Of a DNA stretch of 60,743 bases, positions 34,637 to 44,119 are shown one piece after another; the first letter of the stretch is position 1, and each line of letters starts with the position of its first letter. A program made the translations under genes and the position numbers. The notes beneath the pieces are model-generated. The model was given only the letters and a program-made list of their open reading frames with translations. It ran no database searches and was not told the origin of the DNA. The stretch comes from Geodermatophilus poikilotrophus (GTDB taxonomy: Bacteria; Actinomycetota; Actinomycetes; Mycobacteriales; Geodermatophilaceae). The stretch lies in NCBI RefSeq assembly GCF_900111455.1, contig NZ_FOIE01000007.1, forward strand, positions 1 through 60,743, written 5' to 3'.

Positions 34637-35319
34637 GCCGTAGTCGGCGCTCGACCCGACGGGTCCACCACCCGGGCCGCGAACGTCGGTAGCCCCGGAC
34701 CCTCGAGGTGGTCGAGTGCGACGGGCCGGCCGGCCATGGCGAGCACCAGGTCCACTGTCCGCCCCCGCACCAGCGGCCCCTCCCCCACGGCGAAGGGCCC
34801 GTCGGATGCCTCGAGCCGCAGACCGGCCGACCGCCGCTTCGACGGGACCGTGAAGTCGCGGGCGGCGAAGAAGCGCGCCACGCGCTCCAGGGCCGCCGGC
34901 GCGTACGCGTGTGAGATGCCCAGCGGACGGCGGACGTCCTCGCCGTGCACGACGACCTCCCCCAGCCACGCGTCGACGTGCCCGCTCGGTGCCGTCCTGC
35001 TGTCGACGACTCCCCGGAACCGCCGGAGCGTCTCGTCGGGCGTGCCGCCGAGCTGCTCGCGCAGCCGCACGTCGACCATCCGGTCGACGTCGAACCGGCA
35101 CCGGGCGAGGCCGGCCAGCCAGCGGATCGAGCCCGAGCTCGCCCCCGCGGTCAGGTGCGCGACGACCTCCTCGACGCTGAGCCCGTCACACAGCGACGGC
35201 GTCCGCCAGGCGCCCACGCCGATCCACTCCAGGTCCGCCACCAACGCTGCCCGCTCCGCAGCGACCGCCTGCCATCCGTCCGTCACGCAGGGCCGACCGC
35301 CGCCAACCCGCGAACTCAT
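34630..35319 (-). CDS. maleylpyruvate isomerase-family, mycothiol-dependent-type protein
   Basis: 229 residues from ATG 35319; GTG 35286 would start at VTDGWQAVAAER and is also plausible. The DinB/MDMPI fold is visible from SLCDGLSVEEVVAHLTAG (His ligand) and HVDAWLGEVVVHGEDVRRPLG (His/Glu/Asp). Members are metal- and mycothiol-using isomerases or transferases. The presence of mycothiol would fit an actinobacterium. The substrate is not known and no aromatic-degradation genes are near. Confidence 0.8.
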   Translation of the reverse strand: MSSRVGGGRPCVTDGWQAVAAERAALVADLEWIGVGAWRTPSLCDGLSVEEVVAHLTAGASSGSIRWLAGLARCRFDVDRMVDVRLREQLGGTPDETLRRFRGVVDSRTAPSGHVDAWLGEVVVHGEDVRRPLGISHAYAPAALERVARFFAARDFTVPSKRRSAGLRLEASDGPFAVGEGPLVRGRTVDLVLAMAGRPVALDHLEGPGLPTFAARVVDPSGRAPTTAV

Positions 35320-35340
35320 CGGTCCCGGCGGAGCCGGCCC

Positions 35341-35397
35341 CCCTGCAGGGGCCCGCCCCGAGCGACAGCGAGGGGTGGGCCTCTGCAGGAGGGTCCT
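35341..35397. repeat. stop-adjacent palindromic element, copy 8 (terminator of the glutamate dehydrogenase gene)
   Basis: CCTGCAGGGGCCC (35342-35354) and GGGCCTCTGCAGG (35377-35389) pair with one mismatch. Read on the minus strand, GCGGAGGACCCT follows the TGA of the dehydrogenase directly. Confidence 0.7.
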
Positions 35398-35401
35398 CCG
35401 C

Positions 35402-38400
35402 TCAGCCGGGGCGGCGCAGGCCGCGCAGGGTCCGGACGGCGACCAGCAGCTCGGCCAGCTCCTGCCGGTCCCCCGCGGCGATGTCGACCAGCTGGGCCGC
35501 CGCCCGCTGCTGCGTGCCGTCCCAGCCGGCCACCCAGCGCTCCACGAGCTCCCCGGCGTCCCCGGAGGCGCCCGTCCGTCCGCTGAGCACCTCGGCGGTG
35601 AGCGCGGCCTGCTCGCCGGTCAGGTCGTCGCGCAGCGAGGCGCGGGCCATCGCCGGCCAGCGGCGGTCGCGGGGCAGCGCCACCACGAGCTCGCGCAGCG
35701 GCACCAGCGCCAGCCGCTCGGCCACCGCCTGGTGCACCCGGCCGGCCAGCTCGATGGGCGCGCCGGTGCGCTCGGCGACGAGCGCCAGGTCCAGCGCGGC
35801 CGGCAGCAGGGGTGCGGCGGCCACCTCCGCGGCCAGCGTCTCGGGCACCCCCGCGCGCCGCAGCCGGTCGGTGCGGTCGGCGTGGGCGGCCGCCTCGGCG
35901 CCCAGCAGCCACGACGGCAGCCCGGCGCGCACCGCGGCGACCGGCGCGGCGAACCGGTCGGTCACGTCGCCCAGCGGTGCGGCCTCCTCCGCGGCCAGCT
36001 CGGGGAGCCGCAGCAGCCAGCGCGCGGCCCGCTCGGCCAGCCGGGTGGCCTCGGTCCGCAGCTCCACCTGGGTGGTCGCCGGTACGCGGTTGTCCAGCGG
36101 GCGGACGGCGTCCCAGAGCCGGTCCACCTCGAACACCGCCCGGGCCACCGCGTGCGCCCGCACCACCCCGGCCAGCGGCACGCCGGTCTCCTCGGCCAGC
36201 CGGAACAGCCCGGTCACGCCGGCGACGTTGACCGCGCGGTTGGTCAGCGCGGTGGCGACGATCTCCCGCCGCAGCGGGTGCCCGCTGACCGCCGCGGGGA
36301 AGCGACGGCGCAGCTCGGCGGGGAAGTAGCCGACGAGCAGCCCCTCCAGCGCCGGGTCGTCGGGCAGGCCGGAGGCCAGCACGGCGTCCCCGGTCCCCAG
36401 CTTGGCGTAGGCGAGCAGCACCGACAGCTCCGGGCCCGTCAGCGCCTGCCCGTCGCGCCGCCGCTCGGCCAGCTGGCGGTCGTCGGGGAGGAACTCGACG
36501 CTGCGCACCAGCCGGCCGGAGCGCTCCAGCGCCCGCAGGAAGCGCTGGTGCGCGTCGAGCAGACTGCGCGCGGACGTCGTCTCGACGGCCAGCGTCGCGT
36601 TCTGCGCGTGGTTGTCGTTGAGGACGGCCGCGGCGACCTCGTCGGTCATCTCGCCGAGCAGCGCCGCGCGCCCCTCGGCGTCCAGCTCGCCGGCCTCGAC
36701 CACCCGGTCCAGCGCGATCTTGATGTTGACCTCGTGGTCGGAGGTGTCCACGCCGGCGGAGTTGTCGATGGCGTCGGTGTTCACCCGCCCGCCGGTCAGC
36801 GCGTACTCCACCCGCCCGCGCTGGGTGAGGCCGAGGTTGCCGCCCTCCCCCACCACACGCACCCGCAGGTCGCGGCCGTCGACCCGGACGGCGTCGTTGG
36901 CCTTGTCCCCCACGTCCAGCGCGCTCTCGGTGGAGGCCTTGACGTAGGTCCCGATGCCGCCGTTGAACAGCAGGTCCACCGGCGCCAGCAGCACGGCGCG
37001 GATGAGCTCGACCGGGGAGAGCGAGTCCACGTCGCCGGCCAGGCCGAGGGCGGTGCGCATCGGCTCGCTGACCGGGATGGCCTTCGCCGTCCGCGGCCAC
37101 ACCCCGCCGCCCGGGCTGATCAGCGCGGGGTCGTAGTCGGCCCACGAGGAGCGCGGCAGGTCGAACAGCCGGCGCCGCTCGGCGAAGGAGGTGGCCGCGT
37201 CCGGTGTGGGGTCGACGAAGACGTGCCGGTGGTCGAAGGCGGCCACCAGCCGGATGTGCTCGGACAGCAGCATCCCGTTGCCGAAGACGTCGCCGGACAT
37301 GTCACCGACGCCGACCACGGTGAAGTCCTGGCTCTGCACGTCCAGGTCCAGCTCGCGGAAGTGCCGGGTCACCGACTCCCAGGCGCCGCGGGCGGTGATG
37401 CCCATGGCCTTGTGGTCGTAGCCGACCGACCCGCCGGAGGCGAAGGCGTCGCCCAGCCAGAAGCCGCGCTCCAGGGCCACCGCGTTGGCCAGGTCGGAGA
37501 AGGTCGCCGTCCCCTTGTCGGCGGCGACGACGAGGTAGGTGTCGTCGCCGTCGTGCCGGACCACCCGCTCGGGCGGCAAGACCTGGCCGTCGGCCAGGTT
37601 GTCCGTCAGGGACAGCAGCGCGCCGATGAACAGCCGGTAGCAGGCCTGCCCCTCGGCGAGCCACGCGTCGCGGCCCGCGCTCTCCGGTGGCGGCTTCCGG
37701 ACGACGAACCCGCCCTTGGCGCCGGTCGGCACGATGACGGTGTTCTTCACCATCTGCGCCTTGACCAGGCCGAGCACCTCGGTGCGCAGGTCCTCGTGCC
37801 GGTCGGACCAGCGCAGCCCGCCGCGCGCGACCGCCCCGAAGCGCAGGTGCACGCCCATGACCCGCGGCGAGCTGACCCACACCTCGCGGGCCGGGCGCGG
37901 CTCGGGGACGTCGGGCACCTCGGCCGGGTGCAGCTTCAGCGCCAGCGGACCGCCCGCGTAGTACGTCGTCCGCTGGGTGGCCAGGACGGCGGCGAGCATC
38001 GCGGTCAGCACCCGGTCGGCGTCCAGCGACTCCACCGCGCCGATCGCCTGCCGCAGCGAGGTGACCAGCTCGTCGGTGCGCCGGGCCCGCCCGCCGTCCC
38101 GCCCCGGGGAGAAGCGGGTCTCGAACAGCGCCACCAGCCGGGCGACGACGTCGGGGTGGGCGGCCAGCGTCGTCTCCACGTACCGCTGGCCGAAGGGCAG
38201 CCCGGCCTGCCGCAGCCACTGCACGTAGGCGCGGACGACGGTCACCTGACGCCAGTTCAGCCCCGCCAGCAGCACCAGCGCGCCGAGGCCGTCGTCCTCG
38301 GCGTCGCCGCGCCAGACGGCCGACAGCGCCTCGGTGAACCGCTCGGGCAGCGAGCCGGGGAAGGGCAGGTCGCCGGCCGGTGCGGTCAGCCCGAAGTCGT

Positions 38401-40330
38401 AGATCCAGGCCAGCGGGGCGCCGATCCGGTCGATCTCGTAGGGCCGCTCGTCGACGACGTCGACGCCGAGGTGCTGCAGCATCGGCAGCACGTCGGAGAG
38501 CAGCAGCCGCTCCCCCACCCGGTAGACCGCCAGGCGCGGCTCGGACGCCGACGCCCCGCTCGGCCGGCGCAGCACCAGGCCGAGCTCGCCCTCGGTGAGC
38601 CCGTCGAGCCGCTCGAGGTCCTCGACGGCGGTCGTGGCCGGGAAGTCCTCCTGGTAGACGGCGGGGAAGGCGTCGGCGACCCGGGCGAACCGGCGCTCGG
38701 CGTCCGCGCCGTACCGCGCCTTGAGCGCGTCGGCCAGCTCGTCGGTCCAGCTCCGCACGACGGCGGCCAGCGCGTCCTGCAGCGCCGGCACGTCGACCTC
38801 GGGCAGCGTGGCCCGCCCGCCCCGCGCCACCGGCGGGCGGACGACGAAGTGCAGCCGCGCCAGCACCGACTCGGTGACCCGCGCGGAGTACTGGATGCTG
38901 GTGCCGCCCAGGCGCTCCAGCAGCAGCTGCTGCACGGCCAGCCGGACCTCGGTGGTGTACCGGTCGCGGGGCAGGTAGACGATCGCCGACCAGAACCGGT
39001 CGCCGGGGTCCCGGCGCAGGAACAGCCGGGTCTGCCGGCGCTCCTGCAGGTGCAGCACGGCCAGCGCGACCGGCAGCAGCTCGTCGGTGCCGACCTGGAA
39101 CAGCTCGTCGCGGGGGTAGGTCTCCAGGACGTCGAGCAGCTCCTTGCCGGTGTGGCTGTCGGCGGGGACCCCCGAGCGCTCCACCACCTCGGCCGCCCGG
39201 CGGCGCACCAACGGGACCTCGCGGACGGTGTGCGCGGCGGCGGCCGACGGGAACAGGCCGACCAGCCGGTGCTGGCGGGCCGAGTCGCCGTCCGCGCCGG
39301 GCAGGGTGACCGTCACCTGGTCCAGCCAGGTGCGGCGGTGCACGGTCGAGCGGGCGTCGGCCTTGGTCACCGCGAGCAGCGTCGAGCCCGGGGTGCCCTC
39401 GGGGGTGCTGGCGGTGTCGGCGTCGCTGCGCAGCACGCCCAGCCCGCTGCCGGCGACCGGGCGGGCCGTCGTGCGACCGCGGGCGCGCACCAGGTCGACG
39501 TCCCTCGCGCCCAGGAGCACGAAGTTGCCGTCGGTGAGCCAGCGCAGCAGCGCCGCCGCCTCCGCGGGGTCGTCGGCCGGGTCCGCGGACCCGCTCGCGG
39601 GCGCCCGGTCGAGCCGGTCGGCGAGATCCAGGGCGCGGGTCCGCATCCGGGCGGCGTCCTCGTCGACGGCCCGGACGTCGGCCAGGACGGTGCGCAGACC
39701 GGCGACCAGGTCGCCGGTCGCCTCGTCGTCCAGCGGCCCGTCGAGGACGACGGCCATCCAGGACTCGGCCAGCGCGTCGGCGCCGCACGCGCCGGGCTCG
39801 GCGCTGTCGCAGAAGGCGCGGATCCGGCCGGTCACGTCGCGGCGGACCACCAGCACCGGGTGGACGACGTGGTCGATGCGGAAGCCCTGCCGGACCACCT
39901 CGGCGGTGACCGAGTCCACGAGGAAGGGCATGTCGTCGGTGACCACCAGGACCAGCGACCGGCGACCGGCGCCGCCGCGGGCGGGCAGCTCCTGGACGTC
40001 GACGGTGGCCGCCCCCTGGGGACGCACCTCGGCCAGCCGCAGGTGGCGCAGCACCAGCGCGGCGAGGTCGGCCGGGTCCTGGTCGAGGACCTCGGCGGCC
40101 GGCTCGCTCCAGTAGTAGCGGCGCAGCAGCGCGGGGACGTCGTCGGCGCCGCAGCCGGGGGGCAGACCGGCGTCGCGCTCGAGAGCGGCGCGGGCCGCTC
40201 GCTCGAGCAGCAGGTGCTTGTCGTGGGTGGCCGCCTCGAGGGCGGCGAGCTCGGTCGCGGCGGCGGGCGTGCCGTCGTCCGCGGAGGCCGGGCCCGGGAT
40301 CTCCGGAACCGTGCCGGTGGTGCGGGTCAT
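35402..40330 (-). CDS. gdh: NAD-dependent glutamate dehydrogenase, 180-kDa class
   Basis: 1642 residues from ATG 40330, the typical size of the large NAD-GDH class. The catalytic core (about 820-1080) has FGAVARGGLRWSDRHEDLRTEV, KAQMVKNTVIVPTGAKGGFV and GVGDMSGDVFGNGML. The N-terminal half holds ACT-like regulatory segments and the C-terminal part is long and helical. It deaminates glutamate to 2-oxoglutarate and ammonia with NAD. The gene lies 53 bases downstream of a small membrane-protein gene in the same direction. Confidence 0.96.
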   Translation of the reverse strand: MTRTTGTVPEIPGPASADDGTPAAATELAALEAATHDKHLLLERAARAALERDAGLPPGCGADDVPALLRRYYWSEPAAEVLDQDPADLAALVLRHLRLAEVRPQGAATVDVQELPARGGAGRRSLVLVVTDDMPFLVDSVTAEVVRQGFRIDHVVHPVLVVRRDVTGRIRAFCDSAEPGACGADALAESWMAVVLDGPLDDEATGDLVAGLRTVLADVRAVDEDAARMRTRALDLADRLDRAPASGSADPADDPAEAAALLRWLTDGNFVLLGARDVDLVRARGRTTARPVAGSGLGVLRSDADTASTPEGTPGSTLLAVTKADARSTVHRRTWLDQVTVTLPGADGDSARQHRLVGLFPSAAAAHTVREVPLVRRRAAEVVERSGVPADSHTGKELLDVLETYPRDELFQVGTDELLPVALAVLHLQERRQTRLFLRRDPGDRFWSAIVYLPRDRYTTEVRLAVQQLLLERLGGTSIQYSARVTESVLARLHFVVRPPVARGGRATLPEVDVPALQDALAAVVRSWTDELADALKARYGADAERRFARVADAFPAVYQEDFPATTAVEDLERLDGLTEGELGLVLRRPSGASASEPRLAVYRVGERLLLSDVLPMLQHLGVDVVDERPYEIDRIGAPLAWIYDFGLTAPAGDLPFPGSLPERFTEALSAVWRGDAEDDGLGALVLLAGLNWRQVTVVRAYVQWLRQAGLPFGQRYVETTLAAHPDVVARLVALFETRFSPGRDGGRARRTDELVTSLRQAIGAVESLDADRVLTAMLAAVLATQRTTYYAGGPLALKLHPAEVPDVPEPRPAREVWVSSPRVMGVHLRFGAVARGGLRWSDRHEDLRTEVLGLVKAQMVKNTVIVPTGAKGGFVVRKPPPESAGRDAWLAEGQACYRLFIGALLSLTDNLADGQVLPPERVVRHDGDDTYLVVAADKGTATFSDLANAVALERGFWLGDAFASGGSVGYDHKAMGITARGAWESVTRHFRELDLDVQSQDFTVVGVGDMSGDVFGNGMLLSEHIRLVAAFDHRHVFVDPTPDAATSFAERRRLFDLPRSSWADYDPALISPGGGVWPRTAKAIPVSEPMRTALGLAGDVDSLSPVELIRAVLLAPVDLLFNGGIGTYVKASTESALDVGDKANDAVRVDGRDLRVRVVGEGGNLGLTQRGRVEYALTGGRVNTDAIDNSAGVDTSDHEVNIKIALDRVVEAGELDAEGRAALLGEMTDEVAAAVLNDNHAQNATLAVETTSARSLLDAHQRFLRALERSGRLVRSVEFLPDDRQLAERRRDGQALTGPELSVLLAYAKLGTGDAVLASGLPDDPALEGLLVGYFPAELRRRFPAAVSGHPLRREIVATALTNRAVNVAGVTGLFRLAEETGVPLAGVVRAHAVARAVFEVDRLWDAVRPLDNRVPATTQVELRTEATRLAERAARWLLRLPELAAEEAAPLGDVTDRFAAPVAAVRAGLPSWLLGAEAAAHADRTDRLRRAGVPETLAAEVAAAPLLPAALDLALVAERTGAPIELAGRVHQAVAERLALVPLRELVVALPRDRRWPAMARASLRDDLTGEQAALTAEVLSGRTGASGDAGELVERWVAGWDGTQQRAAAQLVDIAAGDRQELAELLVAVRTLRGLRRPG

Positions 40331-40383
40331 CCGCTGACGCTAGCCCGGCCGGGTGCCTCCCGTCACAGCGACGCGGCCGCCGG

Positions 40384-40761
40384 TCAGCGCCGCTCGGTGA
40401 GCTGGTCGGCGATCCAGCCGCCGATGGCCAGCAGCAGCCCGCCGACGATCGCGGTGCCGAAGCCGTCGACCTGCAGCCGGTCGGTGATCGCGGCGGTGAT
40501 GCCGAGCAGCGCGGCGTTCACGACGAGCAGGAACAACCCCAGGGTGACCAGCACGAACGGGAACGACAGCAGCCGCAGGACCGGCCCGACGACCGCGTTG
40601 ACCACCGCGAAGACCAGCGCGATCCACAGGTAGGTGCCGGGCTCGCCGAGCGGCCCGTTCGGGTTCGGGATCACCTCGATGCCGTTCAGCAGGTAGGCGA
40701 CGCCGTAGAAGACGCCGGCCAGGAGGACGACCTTGACCAGGAACCTCAACACCGGGCCCAC
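40384..40761 (-). CDS. phage-holin-like family 4 membrane protein
   Basis: 125 residues from GTG 40761; GTG 40752 is an alternative. Four membrane helices are visible (FLVKVVLLAGVFYGVAYLL, YLWIALVFAVVNAVVGPVL, FPFVLVTLGLFLLVVNAALL, GTAIVGGLLLAIGGWIADQL), with the family segment NAVVGPVLRLLSFPFVLVTLG. Despite the name, chromosomal members are not tied to lysis and their role is unknown. It may be transcribed with the glutamate dehydrogenase gene. Confidence 0.8.
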   Translation of the reverse strand: MGPVLRFLVKVVLLAGVFYGVAYLLNGIEVIPNPNGPLGEPGTYLWIALVFAVVNAVVGPVLRLLSFPFVLVTLGLFLLVVNAALLGITAAITDRLQVDGFGTAIVGGLLLAIGGWIADQLTERR

Positions 40762-40869
40762 GCTAGCGACGGCGGCTGCGAGGACCCTGTGCGCCGGCGG
40801 CTCCCCCGTTCTGCAGGCGCGGGGGCGGACACGTCGGGACGGACCTCGACCAGGCCCTGTCGGCCGTGG

Positions 40870-40931
40870 TCATGGGGTCGTTGCCGCCGGTCCCGGCGCG
40901 TCGGCGCGTGTTCCCGGGAACGAGCCCATGA
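40870..40931. repeat. inverted-repeat element B, copy 1
   Basis: TCATGGGGTCGTT (40870-40882) pairs with AACGAGCCCATGA (40919-40931) with one mismatch. The 36-base interior contains GCGTCGGCGCGTGT. A related element lies at 54085-54160. It ends 38 bases before the DCC-family gene. Confidence 0.65.
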
Positions 40932-40968
40932 TCGACGCAGGACGCGTCCCGGGACGAGAGGTGGAACC

Positions 40969-41364
40969 GTGCAGCGACCGGCCCTGGTCTACGACGGCGA
41001 CTGCGGGTTCTGCACCCGATCGGCCGCCGTCGCCCGGCGGGTGCTGCCCGCCGGCTGCGCCGTCGTCCCCTGGCAGGGCGCCGACCTCGCCGCCGTCGGC
41101 ACCACCGCCGAGCGCGCACAGCAGGAGGTGCTGTGGGTGCCCCGCACGGGGGACGTCGTCGGCGGGGCCCGCGCGGTCGCCGCCGCTCTTCGCGCGGCCG
41201 GCGCCGGGTGGGCAGTGCTCGGCCGGCTGCTGGAGCTGCCCGTGGTCCGCGGGCCGGCCGACCGGGTCTACCGGCTGGTGGCGGCCAACCGGATGCGGCT
41301 GCCCGGCGGGACTGCCGCCTGTGCGCTCCCCTCCCGCGCGGACGACGGGCCACCCGCCGCCTGA
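40969..41364 (+). CDS. DCC-family thiol-disulfide oxidoreductase-like protein (DUF393)
   Basis: 131 residues from GTG 40969 with GAGAGG upstream. The hallmark YDGDCGFCTRS gives the Asp-x-x-Cys-x-x-Cys motif, and the C-terminal half shows VYRLVAANRMRLPGG. Members are thought to be thioredoxin-like. It converges on the GAP-family gene, with only 7 bases between stops that form the near-palindrome TGACCCGGGATCA. Confidence 0.85.
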   Translation: MQRPALVYDGDCGFCTRSAAVARRVLPAGCAVVPWQGADLAAVGTTAERAQQEVLWVPRTGDVVGGARAVAAALRAAGAGWAVLGRLLELPVVRGPADRVYRLVAANRMRLPGGTAACALPSRADDGPPAA

Positions 41365-41371
41365 CCCGGGA

Positions 41372-42094
41372 TCAGCTGAGCGGGAAGGCGCCGGCGACCA
41401 GGTACAGGCCGAGCAGGAACAGCACCCAGGCCACGGCCTCGCCGGAGGTGCGGGACAGCCACGCCTCCACCCGCGCCAGAGCGGGGGTGAGCCGGTCGTG
41501 CAGCGCCGCACGCAGCGCGAGCAGCACCAGCGCGGGCAGGACCATGACCAGGCAGTAGCCGGCCAGCACGGCGACCGTCGGCACCGGGCCGAGCCCGGAC
41601 GTCGCCAGCAGGGCGATGGCGGCGAGGTAGGGGACCATCGACGCGGCCTCGACCCCCACGGCGACGACCGCCAGGCCCACGACCGCTCCGCCGCCGCCGT
41701 CCGCGTCCCCGCGCACCCGGTCCCGCCAGCGCGCCAGCCGCCCGGGACCGCGGGCGGCACGGGCCGCCCGGCGCCGCTCCTTGCCCGCCTGGGTCCAGGG
41801 CTCCACGGTGACGCCGAGGACGACCAGCACCACCCCGGCGACCAGCGGCACGATCCGGCCGGCGGCGCTCTCCAGGGCGGCCGACACCGGGTCGAGCAGC
41901 TGTGCGGCGCCCAGGGCGAGCGCTGCCCCCAGCAGCAGGTAGGCGCCGGCGACCGAGCCGAGGAAGAGCAGCACCCGGTCCACCCGGACCCGGCCGGGCG
42001 CCAGCATCAGCCACAGCGGCAGGACCAGCGTGCCGATGCTCGTGCTGTCGACCAGCGCCAGCGCGGCCAGCGACAGCAGCAGAGCGGGCTCCAC
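41372..42094 (-). CDS. GAP/Sap-family membrane transporter
   Basis: 240 residues from GTG 42094 (GGGGAGG upstream). About six membrane helices are visible. The first is LLLSLAALALVDSTSIGTLVLPLWLMLAP, as in the Sap/GAP (sulfolipid-1-addressing protein) family of actinobacteria. The family exports lipids or peptides. It is divergent from a TetR gene whose two operators lie in the shared 75-base promoter region, so it is probably the regulated target. Substrate unknown. Confidence 0.8.
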   Translation of the reverse strand: MEPALLLSLAALALVDSTSIGTLVLPLWLMLAPGRVRVDRVLLFLGSVAGAYLLLGAALALGAAQLLDPVSAALESAAGRIVPLVAGVVLVVLGVTVEPWTQAGKERRRAARAARGPGRLARWRDRVRGDADGGGGAVVGLAVVAVGVEAASMVPYLAAIALLATSGLGPVPTVAVLAGYCLVMVLPALVLLALRAALHDRLTPALARVEAWLSRTSGEAVAWVLFLLGLYLVAGAFPLS

Positions 42095-42113
42095 GGCACC
42101 TCCCCGGGTGCTG

Positions 42114-42131
42114 GCAGCACGAGTGTGCTGC
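42114..42131. promoter_or_regulatory. TetR operator O1
   Basis: GCAGCACGAGTGTGCTGC: two perfect 7-bp arms with a 4-base spacer, between the transporter and TetR genes. It shares geometry and core sequence with O2. Confidence 0.7.
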
Positions 42132-42142
42132 CGAACGCCAAA

Positions 42143-42160
42143 GTAGCACGCCTGTGCTAC
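42143..42160. promoter_or_regulatory. TetR operator O2
   Basis: GTAGCACGCCTGTGCTAC: perfect 7-bp arms with a 4-base spacer, ending 9 bases before the TetR start. Its centre lies 29 bases from the centre of O1, close to three helical turns, which suits cooperative binding of two dimers. Confidence 0.7.
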
Positions 42161-42169
42161 AAACCCTCC

Positions 42170-42769
42170 GTGCCCAAGCTGGTGGACGCCGAGCGGCGGC
42201 GCCGGGAGCTGGCCGAGGCCGTCTGGCGGGTCATCCGCCGGGACGGCGTCGCGGCGGCGTCCGTCCGCGCCGTGGCTCGCGAGGCCGGCACGTCGATGGG
42301 TGCACTGCGGCACTGGTTCGCCACCCAGGACGAGCTGCTGCACTTCGCGATGACCCTCGTGGTGGAGCGTGCGCGGGCTCGCGGCCAGGCGGCTGCCGCG
42401 GCCGGCGGCCCGCCCGCCGCCCGGCTGCTGCGGGTGCTCGAGGAGACGCTCCCGCTGGACGAGGAGCGGCGGGCCGAGACCGAGGTGTGGCTGGCCCTCA
42501 CCGCGCGGGCCCTGGTCGACCCGGCCCTGGCCGAGCTGCGCGACCGGTCGGCCGCCGAGCTGCACGCGTTCTGCACCCAGGTGGTGCGCGCCCTCGTCGA
42601 CGAGGGGGTCGCGCGCGCCGACCTCGACGTCGACCTGGAGGGCGAGCGGCTGCACGCCGTCGTGGACGGGCTGGCCGTGCACGCCGTGACCCGTCCGTCG
42701 GCGCTGCCGCCCGCCCGGACCCGGGAGGTGCTCGCCGCGCACCTGGCCGCGCTGGGCGACACGCCCTAG
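42170..42769 (+). CDS. TetR-family repressor
   Basis: 199 residues from GTG 42170. The N-terminal helix-turn-helix is VRAVAREAGTSMGALRHWFATQDELL (residues about 24-49), typical of TetR. The ligand-binding part (60-199) is helical. The start sits 9 bases after operator O2, so it probably represses itself and the divergent membrane transporter. The inducing ligand is unknown. Confidence 0.92.
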   Translation: MPKLVDAERRRRELAEAVWRVIRRDGVAAASVRAVAREAGTSMGALRHWFATQDELLHFAMTLVVERARARGQAAAAAGGPPAARLLRVLEETLPLDEERRAETEVWLALTARALVDPALAELRDRSAAELHAFCTQVVRALVDEGVARADLDVDLEGERLHAVVDGLAVHAVTRPSALPPARTREVLAAHLAALGDTP

Positions 42770-42824
42770 GCGCTTCTACCGACGTCTAACACCGGGCGCT
42801 AGACGAGGCCATACGGTGCTCGAC

Positions 42825-44009
42825 ATGGACCCCGTGCGGAACCCGTACGCCCCCGGCGCCGGACAGCGCCCGCCCGAGCTGGCCGGGCGTGACGGCGAGC
42901 TGTCGGCCTTCGACGTCGTCCTGGAGCGGATCGCGCACGGTCGCCCGGAGCGGTCGCTGGTACTCACCGGGCTGCGCGGCGTGGGGAAGACGGTGCTGCT
43001 CAACCAGCTGCGCTCGGCAGCGATCAGCCGCGGCTGGGGCACCGGCAAGATCGAGGCGCGGCCGGACCAGTCGCTGCGCCGGCCGGTGTCCTCCGCGCTG
43101 CACATGGCGCTGCGCGAACTGCGCCACCCCGACCAGGAGTCGATGGACGCCGTCCTCGGGGTGCTCAAGGCGTTCGCGCTGCGGCAGACGGCCGACGCGA
43201 AGGTGCGCGACCGTTGGCAGCCGGGCATCGACGTTCCGGTCACCAGCGGCCGGGCCGACTCCGGCGACATGGAGATCGACCTGGTCGAGCTGCTCAGTGA
43301 CGCCGCCGGGCTGGCCGCCGACGTCGGCAAGGGCGTGGCGCTGTTCATCGACGAGATGCAGGACGTGCAGAGCGACGACGTCTCGGCCATCTGCGCCGCC
43401 TGCCACGAGCTGTCGCAGCAGGGGGCGCCGCTCATCGTCGTCGGCGCGGGGCTGCCGCACCTGCCGGCGGTGCTGTCGGCGTCGAAGAGCTACTCCGAGC
43501 GGCTGTTCCGCTACCTGCGGATCGACCGGCTGGACCGCCCCGCCGCCGACCGGGCGCTGCTCGCGCCGGCCGAGCGGGAGGAGGTCAGCTTCGAGCCCGA
43601 GGCGCTCGACGCGCTGTACGCGGCGGCCGACGGCTACCCGTACTTCGTGCAGGCGTACGGCAAGGTCACCTGGGACGTCGCCGCCGCCTCCCCCATCACC
43701 GCCGCGGACGTCGCGATGGCCGCGCCGGTCGCCGAGGCCGAGCTCGCGGTCGGCTTCTTCGGGTCGCGCTACGACCGGGCCACCCCGGCGGAGCGGGAGT
43801 ACATGCACGCGATGGCCGAGCTGGGCGGACCGGCAGGCGCGGCCGTGTCGACCTCGGAGGTCGCCGTCTCGCTCGGCCGCAGGCCGGCGTCCCTGTCCCC
43901 CGCGCGGGACTCGCTGATCAAGAAGGGGCTCGTCTACTCCGCCGAGCGCGGCCAGATCGCCTTCACCGTCCCGCACTTCGGCCGCTACCTGCTCAGCCAC
44001 CCCGACTGA
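42825..44009 (+). CDS. P-loop ATPase (AAA-type, STAND-like)
   Basis: 394 residues from ATG 42825, which gives MDPVRNPYAPGAGQRPPELAGRD; a GTG at 42816 is possible. Walker A is LTGLRGVGKTVLL, Walker B is GVALFIDEMQDV, and sensor-like PLIVVGAGLPHLPAVL follows. The C-terminal quarter is a winged-helix-like region (SVSLGRRPASLSPARDSLIKKG). Such ATPases are often stand-alone. No target or partner is visible. The DNA-binding-like end suggests a regulator or an effector ATPase. Confidence 0.8.
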   Translation: MDPVRNPYAPGAGQRPPELAGRDGELSAFDVVLERIAHGRPERSLVLTGLRGVGKTVLLNQLRSAAISRGWGTGKIEARPDQSLRRPVSSALHMALRELRHPDQESMDAVLGVLKAFALRQTADAKVRDRWQPGIDVPVTSGRADSGDMEIDLVELLSDAAGLAADVGKGVALFIDEMQDVQSDDVSAICAACHELSQQGAPLIVVGAGLPHLPAVLSASKSYSERLFRYLRIDRLDRPAADRALLAPAEREEVSFEPEALDALYAAADGYPYFVQAYGKVTWDVAAASPITAADVAMAAPVAEAELAVGFFGSRYDRATPAEREYMHAMAELGGPAGAAVSTSEVAVSLGRRPASLSPARDSLIKKGLVYSAERGQIAFTVPHFGRYLLSHPD

Positions 44010-44010
44010 A

Positions 44011-44097
44011 CGAGGACCCCCGTCCTGCGCGCCCTTCGGAGGAGGACCCCCTCCTCCCCACCCCTGGCGGGCTCGGGGCGGTGCCCGGGAGGGGGCC
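44011..44097. repeat. stop-adjacent palindromic element, copy 9
   Basis: The head GAGGACCCCCG follows the ATPase TGA after three bases. A full copy then runs 44038-44097 (GGAGGACCCCCTCC to GGAGGGGGCC). The elements fill the space between convergent genes. Confidence 0.7.
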
Positions 44098-44119
44098 GCG
44101 TGCCCGGGAGGGGCCGGGT

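Noticed and set aside
40384..40761. A phage remnant, because of the holin-like protein
   Set aside because: No phage structural, integrase or lysis genes are nearby. Chromosomal members of this family are common in actinobacteria.
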